Under the pieces are notes generated by a model that was given only the letters and a program-made list of their open reading frames with translations, was not told the DNA's origin and ran no database searches. Positions 34,241 to 43,615 of a DNA stretch of 64,000 bases are shown piece by piece; the first letter of the stretch is position 1, and each line of letters starts with the position of its first letter. This stretch comes from Nodosilinea sp. LEGE 07088. GTDB lineage: Bacteria; Cyanobacteriota; Cyanobacteriia; Phormidesmidales; Phormidesmidaceae. Location of the stretch: contig NZ_JADEWX010000008.1 in the NCBI RefSeq assembly GCF_015207395.1, forward strand, positions 1 through 64,000. The letters are read 5' to 3'. Position numbers and translations under genes: made by a program.

Positions 34241-36466
34241 CTAAATCGGCTGAACATTAATTTTGACAATTAAGTCATCATAATCTAAATCACCACCGCC
34301 AACTATGTCCTCAAACCCAAAGGTATTGCTTCCTAGAAGCTTGACATGGTCAACACCACCGGGGTTAGCCTTTAAGAACGGGAAAAACACTGATGCATCT
34401 GTAAACTCACTGGCCAAAATGTCTCCCACAGTGCCCTGAGTAATTAAGAATGGGACGAGAATTTTACCGGCATCGACCGTGACAGATGTTGACAGTACGC
34501 TCTGATTAGTTGGAGAAATGACGGGTTTATCAAACCACTGACGAACCGCTGCCTGAACATAGCCGCTGTCGCCGGGATTTAGAACATTGCCAAACTCATC
34601 TAATAAGGTACCTTGCGTGTTTTCGACCTGATAAAAACCAAGTATATTGTCATTATCAGCCTCACGAAAGACCGATAGATCTAGGTTTACCTGGCCACTC
34701 AAGCTCCGCAAGTCAAGCATTTCAGACTCTTGGCCGCCCTGTAGGTTAGATCCTAGAGGTAGGCCATTGTCATCAAACAGCTCAATTTTGAATCTAAAGT
34801 CATCAAATAGGCCGTCACCATTGAGATCCCAGTTAAATACATAGGCACCCTGGTCGGCTAAAAAACTAACCTCTAGAGGCTGGTTATTCTCCTGCCCAGA
34901 TAGAGGGCTTGCGAAGATGACTTCACCTATTCCATTGCTTAGAACTGAGTCTACTGTGCCGTTTTGGGTTAAAAAGAATCCGTAATTTTGTCCGCCTAAG
35001 AGTGAGGCAAATCTTAAGAAATCTAGTCCCTGAATATCGAGATCGCCCAAGGTGGAGAAAATAGTTTTTGTTGTAGGTAGGGCAGCTGCCATATAGCCCA
35101 TACTGTCTGGAGCGATGCTGTTCATGGTTCCTTGACCATCATCTACAGCAAAGAAACCAACTTCAACAGCACCGACCTTGGAGGGTTCTAAGACCGTAAA
35201 CTTGACTGTCTTAGTCGCAGTCGTATTGCCAACGGTCAATAAGTTGTTTTCTGAGATGCTCAGTACCGCTTGATCGTTGATCGGTAGAGGCCCAACCGGG
35301 CTAGGATCGATCGGTGGTGGGTCAACGGGGTTGGGGTCAACCGGGGTAGGATCGACCGGGGTAGGATCAACCGGGGTAGGATCAACGGGCGTTCCTACCG
35401 GAATAAAGGTGATAGAGTCTATCCTGGCAAATTCTTCTGCATTTCGAACACCGACAAACTTGATCTCGTCTCCCTGCTGGATCAGGAGTGGTTGCCCCCC
35501 ATTGACAGCCCATGTGGAAACGGGGAGCCCTGTCGTGTTACCTGTATTTTGATTTAACTGGAGCGTTTCAATCGGGGTACCCCCAATGCTGAGGGAAATT
35601 TGCCCTTCACCATCACTTTCATCTAGGTATCGAACCTGAATAGCATACAGCCCTGTTGCACCAGTAAATGACGTAGAGGCTTCACCAGAATTACCAGCAG
35701 GGACAGCCGCCTGCAATCTAATGACAGTCAGTGCAGGGTTAATTGTTTGCTTAGCATAGTTGCTCAGGGTGGCAAAATCCTCGGCTTCAATCGTCAATGT
35801 CGAGGGCACTGGAGGAGTGGGAGGCGTAGGGTCAACAGGTGCGGGATCGACCGGCGGAGGATCGACCGGCGGAGGATCGACCGGTGCAGGATCAATCGGT
35901 GGAGGATCAACCGGCGGAGGGGCTACTGCTGAAATTTGAGACGGCGGTGACGTTTCATCTCGATTTAGCTTATTTTTAGACAGATGAATTCTGTCTAGCA
36001 TTGCATTGCTCGATCGCCCACCAATTTCAATAGTATTGAGACCTGCCTGCAAATCATAGGATGTTACTTCTAAATTACCGGCTACGTTAGTAACATTGCG
36101 CAGGTTGGCCCAGGTCCATTCGCCAAAGGGGCCACCAAATCGAACCTTGACCCAGTCCCCTCCATTAACCCGAACCCAAAAGTCATTCTCCTGGCCTGCG
36201 GTTGCATTGCGGCCTTCCTGAACTCGCAATGATCGTAAGCTTAAGAAGTACTTGCCATCTTGATCAAGATTAACGGTGTAAGAGAGAACGCTATCTTTAA
36301 TTCCAGATATTCCTGTAGTTAGACCCTTGCCAACATAGCGATAATACGCATTGCCAGTGAATCCGCTGTACTGCTGTTGAGATTGCCAGCCACCCGTTGG
36401 CGGGGTGGATTCAACTTCGATTACAGCTAACCCATTCTGAGCTTGATAGATCTGGTTGGTACTCAT
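34241..36466 (-). CDS. DUF4114-containing surface or secreted protein with CBM-like domains
   Basis: The product has 741 residues. Residues 1-165 resemble a carbohydrate-binding module (AVIEVESTPPTGGW ... TIEIGGRSSNAMLDRIHL). A Pro-rich linker of repeated PVDPPPVDPxPVD units (about 182-222) follows. A second CBM6/35-like module (LTIEAEDFATLSNYA ... FARIDSITFIPV, 225-358) and a second PVDPTPVDP linker come next. The C-terminal part has an EF-hand-like DLNGDGLFDD and ends in a DUF4114 block (TFGFEDIVGGGDLDYDDLIV). There is no signal peptide. DUF4114 proteins are frequent type I secretion or surface proteins, so export by that route is possible. Start ATG 36464-36466. Confidence 0.82.
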   Translation of the reverse strand: MSTNQIYQAQNGLAVIEVESTPPTGGWQSQQQYSGFTGNAYYRYVGKGLTTGISGIKDSVLSYTVNLDQDGKYFLSLRSLRVQEGRNATAGQENDFWVRVNGGDWVKVRFGGPFGEWTWANLRNVTNVAGNLEVTSYDLQAGLNTIEIGGRSSNAMLDRIHLSKNKLNRDETSPPSQISAVAPPPVDPPPIDPAPVDPPPVDPPPVDPAPVDPTPPTPPVPSTLTIEAEDFATLSNYAKQTINPALTVIRLQAAVPAGNSGEASTSFTGATGLYAIQVRYLDESDGEGQISLSIGGTPIETLQLNQNTGNTTGLPVSTWAVNGGQPLLIQQGDEIKFVGVRNAEEFARIDSITFIPVGTPVDPTPVDPTPVDPTPVDPNPVDPPPIDPSPVGPLPINDQAVLSISENNLLTVGNTTATKTVKFTVLEPSKVGAVEVGFFAVDDGQGTMNSIAPDSMGYMAAALPTTKTIFSTLGDLDIQGLDFLRFASLLGGQNYGFFLTQNGTVDSVLSNGIGEVIFASPLSGQENNQPLEVSFLADQGAYVFNWDLNGDGLFDDFRFKIELFDDNGLPLGSNLQGGQESEMLDLRSLSGQVNLDLSVFREADNDNILGFYQVENTQGTLLDEFGNVLNPGDSGYVQAAVRQWFDKPVISPTNQSVLSTSVTVDAGKILVPFLITQGTVGDILASEFTDASVFFPFLKANPGGVDHVKLLGSNTFGFEDIVGGGDLDYDDLIVKINVQPI

Positions 36467-37228
36467 TTTTCGATGCTAAGTGAGAGTAGAAAGCCTGGGA
36501 AACGTAGCCAAAAAGCCTGCCGAGGAAATCAATTACCTACTTAAGGATCCCCATCAAGGGAATGAATAAGGATTGGGTTGAAAGGTAGCTGAGGTAACAG
36601 TGCCTTGTGCGCGCAAGAAGCAGGATTACAACCCAATGGTCTATAGGGTCTAATTGAAAACTAGCAGGTGAAGACTGCCCATCAAGTGCAAGCCTTATCA
36701 GTATTTCTACTGTCTTACTCAGGAAGAAATATATCTGGACAAAGATTGCTTACGGAGTCTTTATGCTGACCCTGGCTAGCCGGTAGCTCGATGACCTGGA
36801 TACTTCTCTTGAAAGCCTCTATTTACAAGGCTTCCAGGAGAAAATCTGCGGTCGTTTGGGCCACTTTTAGAGATTCACGAAGAATTCAGATTTTTACGGT
36901 TGCGATCGGGCTATAAATGTGACAATTACTTAGACCGGTTAGTACCTGCCTGACACGGGCGATCGCGATCAGCGCAGGCGCTCAGCAAAAAGGGCCTGCA
37001 ACTGCTCTCAACCGATGAACCTCTGATCAGCTAAATCACGGCATTGTCTGCGCATCCACCCATCTTTTTGCACCCAATCCACCACCGTTTTGAGATTGTG
37101 CTTGTGCTCTTACAGATGCTCATTAGGTACTGCCCTAGTGCTTTAGTAGCCTAGGGAAAATTTGCGCCACAGAGAATCATTCATGCCAACCTGTTTGGTT
37201 AAGAGTCAAATTGCTTGGGAGACAAGCC
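36467..37228. other. Divergent intergenic region, 760 bp
   Basis: It separates the DUF4114 gene (leftward) from amt (rightward). ATTGGGTTG (36572-36580) and CAACCCAAT (36629-36637) form a 9-bp inverted repeat enclosing 48 bases with an inner CTTG...CAAG stem. This could be a structured 5' UTR of the DUF4114 transcript or a small RNA. I looked for an NtcA site (GTA-N8-TAC) before amt and found no good match. Confidence 0.4.
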
Positions 37229-38680
37229 GTGGCCAGACTTCAACTACAAAATCCTTACTCACACCAATGTCTGCATCCCCTAGGTCAGGCGGTCGGACGA
37301 TGGCGTTATGTGCCTTGGATGGCTTTAGGCACAGTGCTCATGCTATGCCCCGCCGCTCTGGCCCAGGGGGCGGCTGATCTCCAGGTGGCCCTTGATACGT
37401 TGTGGGTGCTGGTGGCTGGGTTCTTAGTGTTCTTTATGAATGCCGGGTTTTGCATGCTCGAAACCGGGTTTTGCCGCAGCAAAAACGCCATCAACCTGTT
37501 GGCTAAAAATCTGATTGTATTTGGCCTCTCGACCCTGGCTTTTTGGGTGGTGGGTTTTGCCTTTATGTTTGGTGACGGTAACCCACTCTTTGGGTTTTCT
37601 GGGTTCTTGCTCCAGGGGGCTGACAATAGCCCGGCTACGGGCGATGCTTACCGAGGCACCTTTAGTGCTCTCAGCTGGGCTGGGGTGCCCTTAAACGCTA
37701 AATTTTTCTTTCAGCTAGCCTTTGCCGGCACTGCTGCCACCATCGTGTCTGGGGCCGTGGCCGAACGGATTAAGTTTCTGGCCTTTTTTATCTTTAGCCT
37801 GCTGCTGGTGGGGTTGTCTTACCCGATTACGGGCCATTGGGTCTGGGGGGGCGGTATGCTGGCTGGCCTTGGTTTCTACGATTTTGCCGGGTCTACGGTG
37901 GTGCATTCTGTGGGTGGCTGGGCGGCGCTGGTGGGGGCTATTTTACTGGGGCCACGGCGGGGGCGGTTTCAAGCTCGCTCAGTGGCCATGCCGGGGCACA
38001 ATCTCAGTATTTCGACCCTGGGGTGTTTCATTCTCTGGCTGGGCTGGTTTGGCTTTAACCCCGGTTCGACCATGGCGGCTGACCCCTTTGCCATTAGTCA
38101 TATAGTGGTCACAACTAACTTTGCTGCGGCGCTGGGTGGGTTGGCGGCCACGGTTACCTCCTGGATTTATCTTGGCAAGCCCGACCTGTCGATGATTATC
38201 AACGGGGTGCTGGCGGGGCTGGTGGCGGTGACTGCGCCCTGTGCCTATGTCAATTTGGGCAGTGCCGCTCTAATTGGCCTGGTGGCCGGGGTGGTTGTGG
38301 TCTTTTCGGTCACACTGATGGATGGCTTGAAAATCGATGACCCGGTGGGAGCGGTTTCGGTACATCTAGTCTGCGGTGTGTGGGGCACGGTGGCCCTGGG
38401 GTTGTTTAGCGTTACCCCAGGTACCTATCCCTGGTATGGCGAAGGCTCTGGCCCTCTGGCTGGGCTCTTGATGGGGGGCGGCATTCAGCAACTGCTTGTA
38501 CAGCTGTTGGGGATTGCGGCGGTAGGGGCGTTTACGGTGATTTTTAGCCTGGTGTGCTGGCTAATCTTGCGGGTTACGGTGGGCATTCGGGTCTCTGAAG
38601 CTGACGAACATAAGGGGCTTGACCTAGGTGAGCATGCCATGGAGGCTTATCCTGAGTTTCAGGTAGGGCGTCAGGGCTGA
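37229..38680 (+). CDS. amt: Ammonium transporter
   Basis: An Amt/Mep/Rh family channel that takes up ammonium. It has 483 residues with a signal-peptide-like N-terminus ([17 protein letters not shown] inside the first 55 residues) and about 11 membrane helices. Family motifs: [16 protein letters not shown], the pore His in [33 protein letters not shown], and the second pore His in [20 protein letters not shown]. The cytoplasmic tail [20 protein letters not shown] is standard. I chose GTG 37229 because GGAGA lies seven bases before it; ATG 37319 would remove part of the signal region. Nitrogen control is expected, but no NtcA box is seen. Confidence 0.93.
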   Translation: MARLQLQNPYSHQCLHPLGQAVGRWRYVPWMALGTVLMLCPAALAQGAADLQVALDTLWVLVAGFLVFFMNAGFCMLETGFCRSKNAINLLAKNLIVFGLSTLAFWVVGFAFMFGDGNPLFGFSGFLLQGADNSPATGDAYRGTFSALSWAGVPLNAKFFFQLAFAGTAATIVSGAVAERIKFLAFFIFSLLLVGLSYPITGHWVWGGGMLAGLGFYDFAGSTVVHSVGGWAALVGAILLGPRRGRFQARSVAMPGHNLSISTLGCFILWLGWFGFNPGSTMAADPFAISHIVVTTNFAAALGGLAATVTSWIYLGKPDLSMIINGVLAGLVAVTAPCAYVNLGSAALIGLVAGVVVVFSVTLMDGLKIDDPVGAVSVHLVCGVWGTVALGLFSVTPGTYPWYGEGSGPLAGLLMGGGIQQLLVQLLGIAAVGAFTVIFSLVCWLILRVTVGIRVSEADEHKGLDLGEHAMEAYPEFQVGRQG

Positions 38681-38721
38681 GGCTGCTGTAGACGCAGCAA
38701 CTGCCGCCTGGCGGCTGAGAC

Positions 38722-38742
38722 GCTGGGCCCGATAGGCCCAGC
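38722..38742. terminator. Hairpin between convergent amt and gvpF/L genes
   Basis: GCTGGGCC/GGCCCAGC, an 8-bp GC-rich stem with a 5-base loop, follows the amt stop by 42 bases. The downstream AAATTT is a poor T-tract. Confidence 0.45.
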
Positions 38743-38767
38743 AAATTTAGCCCTGCAACGGCGAAAT

Positions 38768-39490
38768 TTAGACAAAGTGATAGGGGGGCAGGGGGGCGCT
38801 GAGAACAATCTCCCAGTGGGATGTCTGCGATCGCCAGGTTGCTATTTGACGCTCTAGGTCAGCGATCGCCGCGCGATCGACCAGCAGGTAAACCTTAGCT
38901 TCTCCTGCTGGGCTCTCGGCCTCAAGGCTGTCGCCGTAGGTATGGTGAATGTCGTCAAAAAACTGGGCTAACTGCTGTTGCTGCTGCTCTTGGGCGGCGG
39001 TTTGCTCGTGGAGGCGCTGCTTTTTAGCTAAAAAGTACTCGCGTCCGGTCAGCCCCTGACGCAGGGGCGGTAGTTCTACCCCCTCAGCTATGAACTTGAT
39101 TTGATATTCGACCTTAGACCCGAGGGCCGCAAGCTTAGCCGCATAGTCTGCTCTCTGGTCGGCCAAGTGGGCTTTGAGATGCTCTATGGAGGCAATCTGA
39201 GTGCCAAATCGCAGGGGCAGTAGCGGCGTATGCTGAAACAGTTCACAGATGACGCGATCGTGACTGAGCACTGCGTTGAGCAGGCGTGGTTCATCGGCTT
39301 GCAGTGTCTCCAGATTTACGCCCGTTTCAACGACGGCCGCAATATCCTCGACGGCAATCAGCTGGGTAGGTTCGACTAACCCCAGGGGCAACGTCAGGGG
39401 ATGTACAGGACGGGGACAAATACTGTAGAGGTAGATTGGCTCTGGAGTCAGCTCTGGAGACACGGTATCAAACGCCCTTGGATTCGCCAC
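38768..39490 (-). CDS. GvpL/GvpF-family gas vesicle protein
   Basis: The product has 240 residues matching the GvpF/GvpL family: IYLYSICPRP at the start, LIAVEDIAAVV, VLSHDRVICELFQHTPLLPL then RFGTQIAS, and a coiled-coil-like middle (QTAAQEQQQQQLAQFFDD). The end is WEIVLSAPLPPYHFV. GvpF/L are minor gas-vesicle assembly proteins. No gvpA or other gvp gene is in the window, so it is an orphan here and may act outside gas vesicles. The start appears to be GTG 39488-39490, as no ATG precedes the conserved part. It follows the unknown 547-residue gene on the same strand by 125 bases. Confidence 0.85.
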   Translation of the reverse strand: MANPRAFDTVSPELTPEPIYLYSICPRPVHPLTLPLGLVEPTQLIAVEDIAAVVETGVNLETLQADEPRLLNAVLSHDRVICELFQHTPLLPLRFGTQIASIEHLKAHLADQRADYAAKLAALGSKVEYQIKFIAEGVELPPLRQGLTGREYFLAKKQRLHEQTAAQEQQQQQLAQFFDDIHHTYGDSLEAESPAGEAKVYLLVDRAAIADLERQIATWRSQTSHWEIVLSAPLPPYHFV

Positions 39491-39615
39491 AGTTTGATCT
39501 CACTCTAGGCGATCGCGCCACGGCTGCGGTGCCGCTCGCGATAAAAGTTATGGCCATTGATACCCTGCGATGGTCACCTTGATCAGTCAGGCATAACCCA
39601 CCCAAAATACTAGAT

Positions 39616-41259
39616 TTACAACGTGTTTTGTAAGGTAAAACACCAGTCGAGGGTGAGCTGCCCCGCCTGGCATCCCGTATCTCCATCGAGCCGGTGCAGG
39701 TGAATGGGGGTGCCCTGGCGCAGGGCGGCGATCGCTGGAGTGAAGGTGGCCAAGTCGTAGTCGACCAGCCCCGTGAGATCGGTCACCGTTAAGGGGGTAG
39801 ACCAGGGATTGTCGGCGACGTCAACGACGGCATCGGCGGGCAGTGCCTGGGGAACAGTGGGCAAGATTCGCCCCCGGCTGAGGTCAATAATCCAGCTGTG
39901 GCTAGGGGTAGTCAGCTGTAGCAACGGGCGCAGGTAGAGGCTGCCCTGCTGCCAGCTCATGCCGGGGGGTAGCACCTGCGCGATGACCCCACCCATCAGC
40001 TGCATCACCCGTTCTGAGCTCTGCGCCAGGTACCACCGTAGGCGAGGCCAAACATCGGCTACCAGCACAGGCTCATGCACAAACGTGTGCTTAAACAGGC
40101 TATTGGCCCCCCGCACTAAGTCGGTAGCCCGGTAGGTAATCAGATTGCAGGCGGCTTCGCGCTGTTGCAGCCGTTCTGCACGAGTCGCTGGCTCATCATC
40201 TGTACTGAGTGCGACGATCTGGTGCAGATTTTGGCTAATAACCTGCTGGGCACAGGTGCTCAAAAAGGTCTGAATCCATTGCTCATCGGTAAAGGTGAGC
40301 CAGCTGCCCAGCACCCTTGTGGTCGCGTCATCGGGGTTATCGACCAGGGTGCTGGCAAAGTCATCGAGGGTAAAGCTCGCTGCCGCTGCCCCATGGCCGT
40401 GCTGCCTGCCTGTCGGCGGCAGACACAGGGTGTCAGGCACCGCCAGGGCCGCGCTCTCGTAGATCTGGGGCTGCCCTTGGGTTGCCATCTCGGCTAGGTG
40501 CAGATGCACCGTGAGAGTGGCCGGCTGCCAGGGCTGAAACGGACGCAGTGTATCGATTGCACAGCCGTCACCCAGCAGTGGGTTGAGCCCCGGCTGGGTA
40601 TTGCTGACTAGCTCAGCTATCCGCGCTAACAGCTGACTACAGAGTATCGGCTGGCTGTCGAGGTCGTTTTCTAACAGCTGAATTTCGGTGGCCTCAGCCA
40701 GATAAAGCGAAGACACTGGAGCTGTCTGGGTGACCAAATCTAGGGCGTAACGGGTCTCTTCTACGGTCAGCACTAGCACCGGCACTAGACGCACAATATG
40801 CACGGCTCCCCGCCCATCGGGGTCGTAGACTCGAGCCTGCACCCCCTCAATCAAACGCATGATTTCGTATCCCCCGCTGGCCAGCATCCACAGCAGGGCA
40901 GGTACCAGGGTAGGTATGGGTACGAGGGCGCTCTTAGCGGCTGGCGCTGGGGCTGTCATAGCCTCTAAGGCCTCTAGCAGTTCCCAGATTTCTTCACTCA
41001 GGTAGGGCCCGAGATGCTCTGGTGTTTGGGGCAGATCGGTGGGCCAACCGCCAGTGGGCGATCGCAGCACCATAGTTTGCCTAACCAACTGCTCCAGGGC
41101 CGCCGCTACGCCCGGCACCCGACCCAGGGATGAGCGCTGGTTGGCCAACGGCACCATGCGACATACCGTATTACTCAGCGCAGAAGCCGTGGCACCCGGC
41201 AGACTGGCAGTGCCCGGCTGCAGCCAGGGGGTAAGCGAACGCACAGCAGAGGAAACCAT
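39616..41259 (-). CDS. Unknown 547-residue protein
   Basis: I do not recognise this family. It has no clear signal peptide and no transmembrane helices. Features seen: an Ala/Pro-rich stretch near residue 110, a hydrophobic run LVPVLVLTVEETRYAL near 165, and a basic/aromatic segment WPRLRWYLAQSSERVMQLMG near 420. The C-terminal strands contain WIIDLSRGRILPTVP and GQLTLDWCFTL. The composition and steady codon use suggest a real gene. It lies between leuD and the gvpF/L-like gene on the same strand with 113- and 125-base gaps. ATG 41257-41259 is the only reasonable start. Confidence 0.7.
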   Translation of the reverse strand: MVSSAVRSLTPWLQPGTASLPGATASALSNTVCRMVPLANQRSSLGRVPGVAAALEQLVRQTMVLRSPTGGWPTDLPQTPEHLGPYLSEEIWELLEALEAMTAPAPAAKSALVPIPTLVPALLWMLASGGYEIMRLIEGVQARVYDPDGRGAVHIVRLVPVLVLTVEETRYALDLVTQTAPVSSLYLAEATEIQLLENDLDSQPILCSQLLARIAELVSNTQPGLNPLLGDGCAIDTLRPFQPWQPATLTVHLHLAEMATQGQPQIYESAALAVPDTLCLPPTGRQHGHGAAAASFTLDDFASTLVDNPDDATTRVLGSWLTFTDEQWIQTFLSTCAQQVISQNLHQIVALSTDDEPATRAERLQQREAACNLITYRATDLVRGANSLFKHTFVHEPVLVADVWPRLRWYLAQSSERVMQLMGGVIAQVLPPGMSWQQGSLYLRPLLQLTTPSHSWIIDLSRGRILPTVPQALPADAVVDVADNPWSTPLTVTDLTGLVDYDLATFTPAIAALRQGTPIHLHRLDGDTGCQAGQLTLDWCFTLQNTL

Positions 41260-41372
41260 AGCAGCAATCTACGCAGGAAGATGAGGGGGATCTCCCTAGA
41301 GAATGCCTATATTTCGGGCAAAAACCACAGGGCGTTGTAAATCTATGGGTAAGGGCACCGGATGCTGTGCCC

Positions 41373-41960
41373 TTACCAGGCCACGTAGGGTAGCTTAGCT
41401 GCCGTCGCCCGAATTGCCTCGGCATTGGCCACGAGCTGGCCGCAGGCATCCCAGGTACCGGCTAAAAAGGCTTGACGCACTCCCTCGGGCATGGTGACAG
41501 CGGCGGTTTCAGCCCCAAATTGCACCGTTTGGCTAGCCAAATCGAGGGTCAGGGCCAGGGCCGGGTCGGCGGCCAGGGCTGCCTGCACCTGGCCCACCAC
41601 CGCCGAGGTCGCCGTCAGACAGGGAATGCCAATAGCTACGCAGTTACCGAAGAAAATCTCGGCGAAGCTCTCGCCCAGCAAGGCTTTGATGCCCCAACGG
41701 GCGATCGCCTGGGGAGCATGCTCCCGCGACGAGCCACAGCCAAAGTTACGGTTGACCACCAAAATTGTCGCCCCCTGGTACTGGGGCTGATCTAAGGGGT
41801 GGGCACCCTCCAGCGCGGCGCGATCGTCGGCAAACACCTGCTCGCCCAGGCCATCGAAGGTGACACACTTCAAGAAGCGGGCCGGAATGATGCGATCGGT
41901 GTCAATATCATTGCCCGTGAGGGGAATCCCGGTGCCGATCATGCGTTCTGTCTGCGCCAC
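41373..41960 (-). CDS. leuD: 3-isopropylmalate dehydratase small subunit
   Basis: Small subunit of isopropylmalate isomerase, which with LeuC converts 2- to 3-isopropylmalate in leucine synthesis. It has 195 residues with the swivel-domain motifs [38 protein letters not shown] and [13 protein letters not shown]. The start is GTG 41958-41960 ([14 protein letters not shown]), with AAGGAG eight bases upstream; ATG 41942 is an in-frame alternative. leuC is not in the window. Confidence 0.95.
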   Translation of the reverse strand: MAQTERMIGTGIPLTGNDIDTDRIIPARFLKCVTFDGLGEQVFADDRAALEGAHPLDQPQYQGATILVVNRNFGCGSSREHAPQAIARWGIKALLGESFAEIFFGNCVAIGIPCLTATSAVVGQVQAALAADPALALTLDLASQTVQFGAETAAVTMPEGVRQAFLAGTWDACGQLVANAEAIRATAAKLPYVAW

Positions 41961-42313
41961 TGCGATCGCTCCTTAACTCTGAACTCTGAATGTATCGCTA
42001 GCCTTCCGCCAGGGAAATAGCCGCCTCCTAGAATAACAGCGCCAGACCGTATCCAGCGACCAACCCAACCGTTTAGCTTGGATCCGACACATTCCATTTT
42101 TGCGCTATGAGAGTAGCTATTAACCCAATCATAAACTTTAGTATCATCCCTGGCCATCCACAATCCAGAGGAGTATCTTAATAAGTAAGGAAGCAAATCA
42201 CCAGATACCAAAGCTGATTTCTTCCCCAACAGATCGAATAGTTCAGTCCTGTTAAATAGGAGGTACGTTATCGATTTAACGTCTGAATCTATCTCGTCAA
42301 ATACCAGCAGCAC
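41939..42313 (-). CDS. Uncertain small protein overlapping leuD
   Basis: A minus-strand frame of 124 residues starting at GTG 42313. The first ~75 residues look like protein ([40 protein letters not shown]), while the last part is basic and irregular. It overlaps the start of leuD by 22 bases in another frame. Base composition is more A/T-rich than its neighbours, which could mean transferred DNA. No Shine-Dalgarno, no recognised family; possibly a fragment. Confidence 0.35.
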   Translation of the reverse strand: MLLVFDEIDSDVKSITYLLFNRTELFDLLGKKSALVSGDLLPYLLRYSSGLWMARDDTKVYDWVNSYSHSAKMECVGSKLNGWVGRWIRSGAVILGGGYFPGGRLAIHSEFRVKERSQWRRQNA

Positions 42314-42640
42314 TTTACTCGGTTGTTGATATTTCCTCTCTTAGCTGATAGAGAGCTCTGTAAGAAATGCCCAGAGACGCTATAAACCCCACGCGATGGT
42401 TTCTTTACGACGGCATTTGAACATCTCTATTTAATCAAAACTTTCTTGAGGAAAACTCTCAAGCTAACCAGTCAAAGTGCTGCTGTCTCCGAACGTTTTC
42501 AAAGCATATTATTCCGAGAAATCTCTCGAGGGTAATTATGTCTGGTTACAGGTAAAAGACTAAACTTAAGAACCCCCCGGCAGAAAATCTGTTCGGGGGG
42601 TTCGCTTAGCAGGGACGATAGGTCTCGGCTACCTCATCAA
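42314..42640. other. A/T-rich gap with a terminator
   Basis: This 327-bp stretch is A/T-rich, codes for nothing recognisable and ends with the strong hairpin at 42570-42603 next to the small membrane protein gene. Confidence 0.5.
42570..42603. terminator. Strong hairpin terminator
   Basis: GAACCCCCCG pairs perfectly with CGGGGGGTTC (10 bp, 14-base loop), 38 bases beyond the stop of the leftward small membrane protein gene. A T-rich stretch (TTCTTAAGTTT) follows on the minus strand. Confidence 0.75.
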
Positions 42641-42871
42641 CTATCCTTCAGCTGCATACCCGGCAGGGCCATGGAGCAGCTCAGAAAGATTTGGCATATC
42701 CAAGTCAAGGGTGGCCGTTGGCATGGAGTCCGTCGTCGATAGCTGCTCTTCGATGGGGGCAGGAGCCATCATGTCGCTGGGCAAAAATATCCGAGCGCTT
42801 ACCGCTAGCATCGCTACGGCAAAGATAAGCACGATGAGCAAAGGCGCAATATAGGAACGGAAGAAGGACAT
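42641..42871 (-). CDS. 76-residue single-pass membrane protein
   Basis: One transmembrane helix at about residues 8-28 (IAPLLIVLIFAVAMLAVSAR) is followed by FLPSDMMAPAPIEEQ and an acidic/polar tail. The helix-then-FLPSD-MAPAPIEE pattern looks like a conserved small cyanobacterial protein, but I know no function. ATG 42869-42871 starts directly at the basic N-terminus (MSFFRSY). A HIP1-like GCGATCGC follows just upstream of the gene. Confidence 0.7.
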   Translation of the reverse strand: MSFFRSYIAPLLIVLIFAVAMLAVSARIFLPSDMMAPAPIEEQLSTTDSMPTATLDLDMPNLSELLHGPAGYAAEG

Positions 42872-43615
42872 GGGGCGATCGCACGTAAAGGAATGTAACC
42901 TATACTTTCATCTTACATGGGGAACCGGTGATGGAGAAAGATATCCATCGGTCGCATGCTGGCGGGGTGAAGTAGGACAAAATTTCCAAAGGCAGCTCTG
43001 ACCAATACTTTGAGGACAAAAGAGACCGGCTCGATTTTGATATGGTCGCCATTGGGCAGATTTTTGCCGCTCTGCTGCCGGCCCTAGAGCACGGTCTTGG
43101 CCAGTCTTCTTGGGCAATGCCGTTGAACCCAGGGGAAGGTGCTCAAGCTCTAGGGACGATCGGGGGATCATTCTCCGCCTTTTGGCGCGGCAGTCTGGGG
43201 GTGAAACCCTGAGGTCAAACGAGATAGAGCAGCTCTTGCCTAAGAGATCGGCCCGCTGGGGGCGAGGGTGAACGACGTAGCTTTTGTCAGGTAACCGGTT
43301 CTCCATCCTAGGGGAATGGTAAAAGCATGACAGGGATGGGGTAAATTACAATGTCAGCAGTTGACATGGCTTAAACTCGCCTAGCCCGTTTTGACCGTCA
43401 ACAATGGCGGCGGGTGGCGATTATTCATCTAGTCAATCAAGACTCAACGCTAAGTTTTATAGACCCCAAATCGAGCGAGGCCCAATTCAGGTCAGAGTCT
43501 TGCCGTTTGCCATCGGCTCATACTATTCATGGGTAGTTCTGGTTCCGACTTGAGCCGAGCCCGGCGCTATTGCCAGACCTTCAGGATTCTGCTTTAGGCA
43601 AGCTTCTCACTAACT
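42872..43615. other. Intergenic region before the giant signalling gene
   Basis: A 744-bp gap. A minus-strand frame (42908-43306) has no Shine-Dalgarno or recognised motif and looks like chance or a remnant. A plus-strand stretch near 43385-43555 reads partly like protein (FDRQQWRRVAIIHLVNQDST) but has no start. Promoters of both divergent genes must lie here; none is clear. Confidence 0.4.

Noticed and set aside
37000-37228. NtcA-binding site upstream of amt
   Set aside because: No sequence fits GTA-N8-TAC well enough, although nitrogen control would be expected.
42908-43306. 132-codon minus-strand frame
   Set aside because: Arg/Ser/Pro-rich without motifs, no Shine-Dalgarno; probably chance or an unrecognisable remnant.
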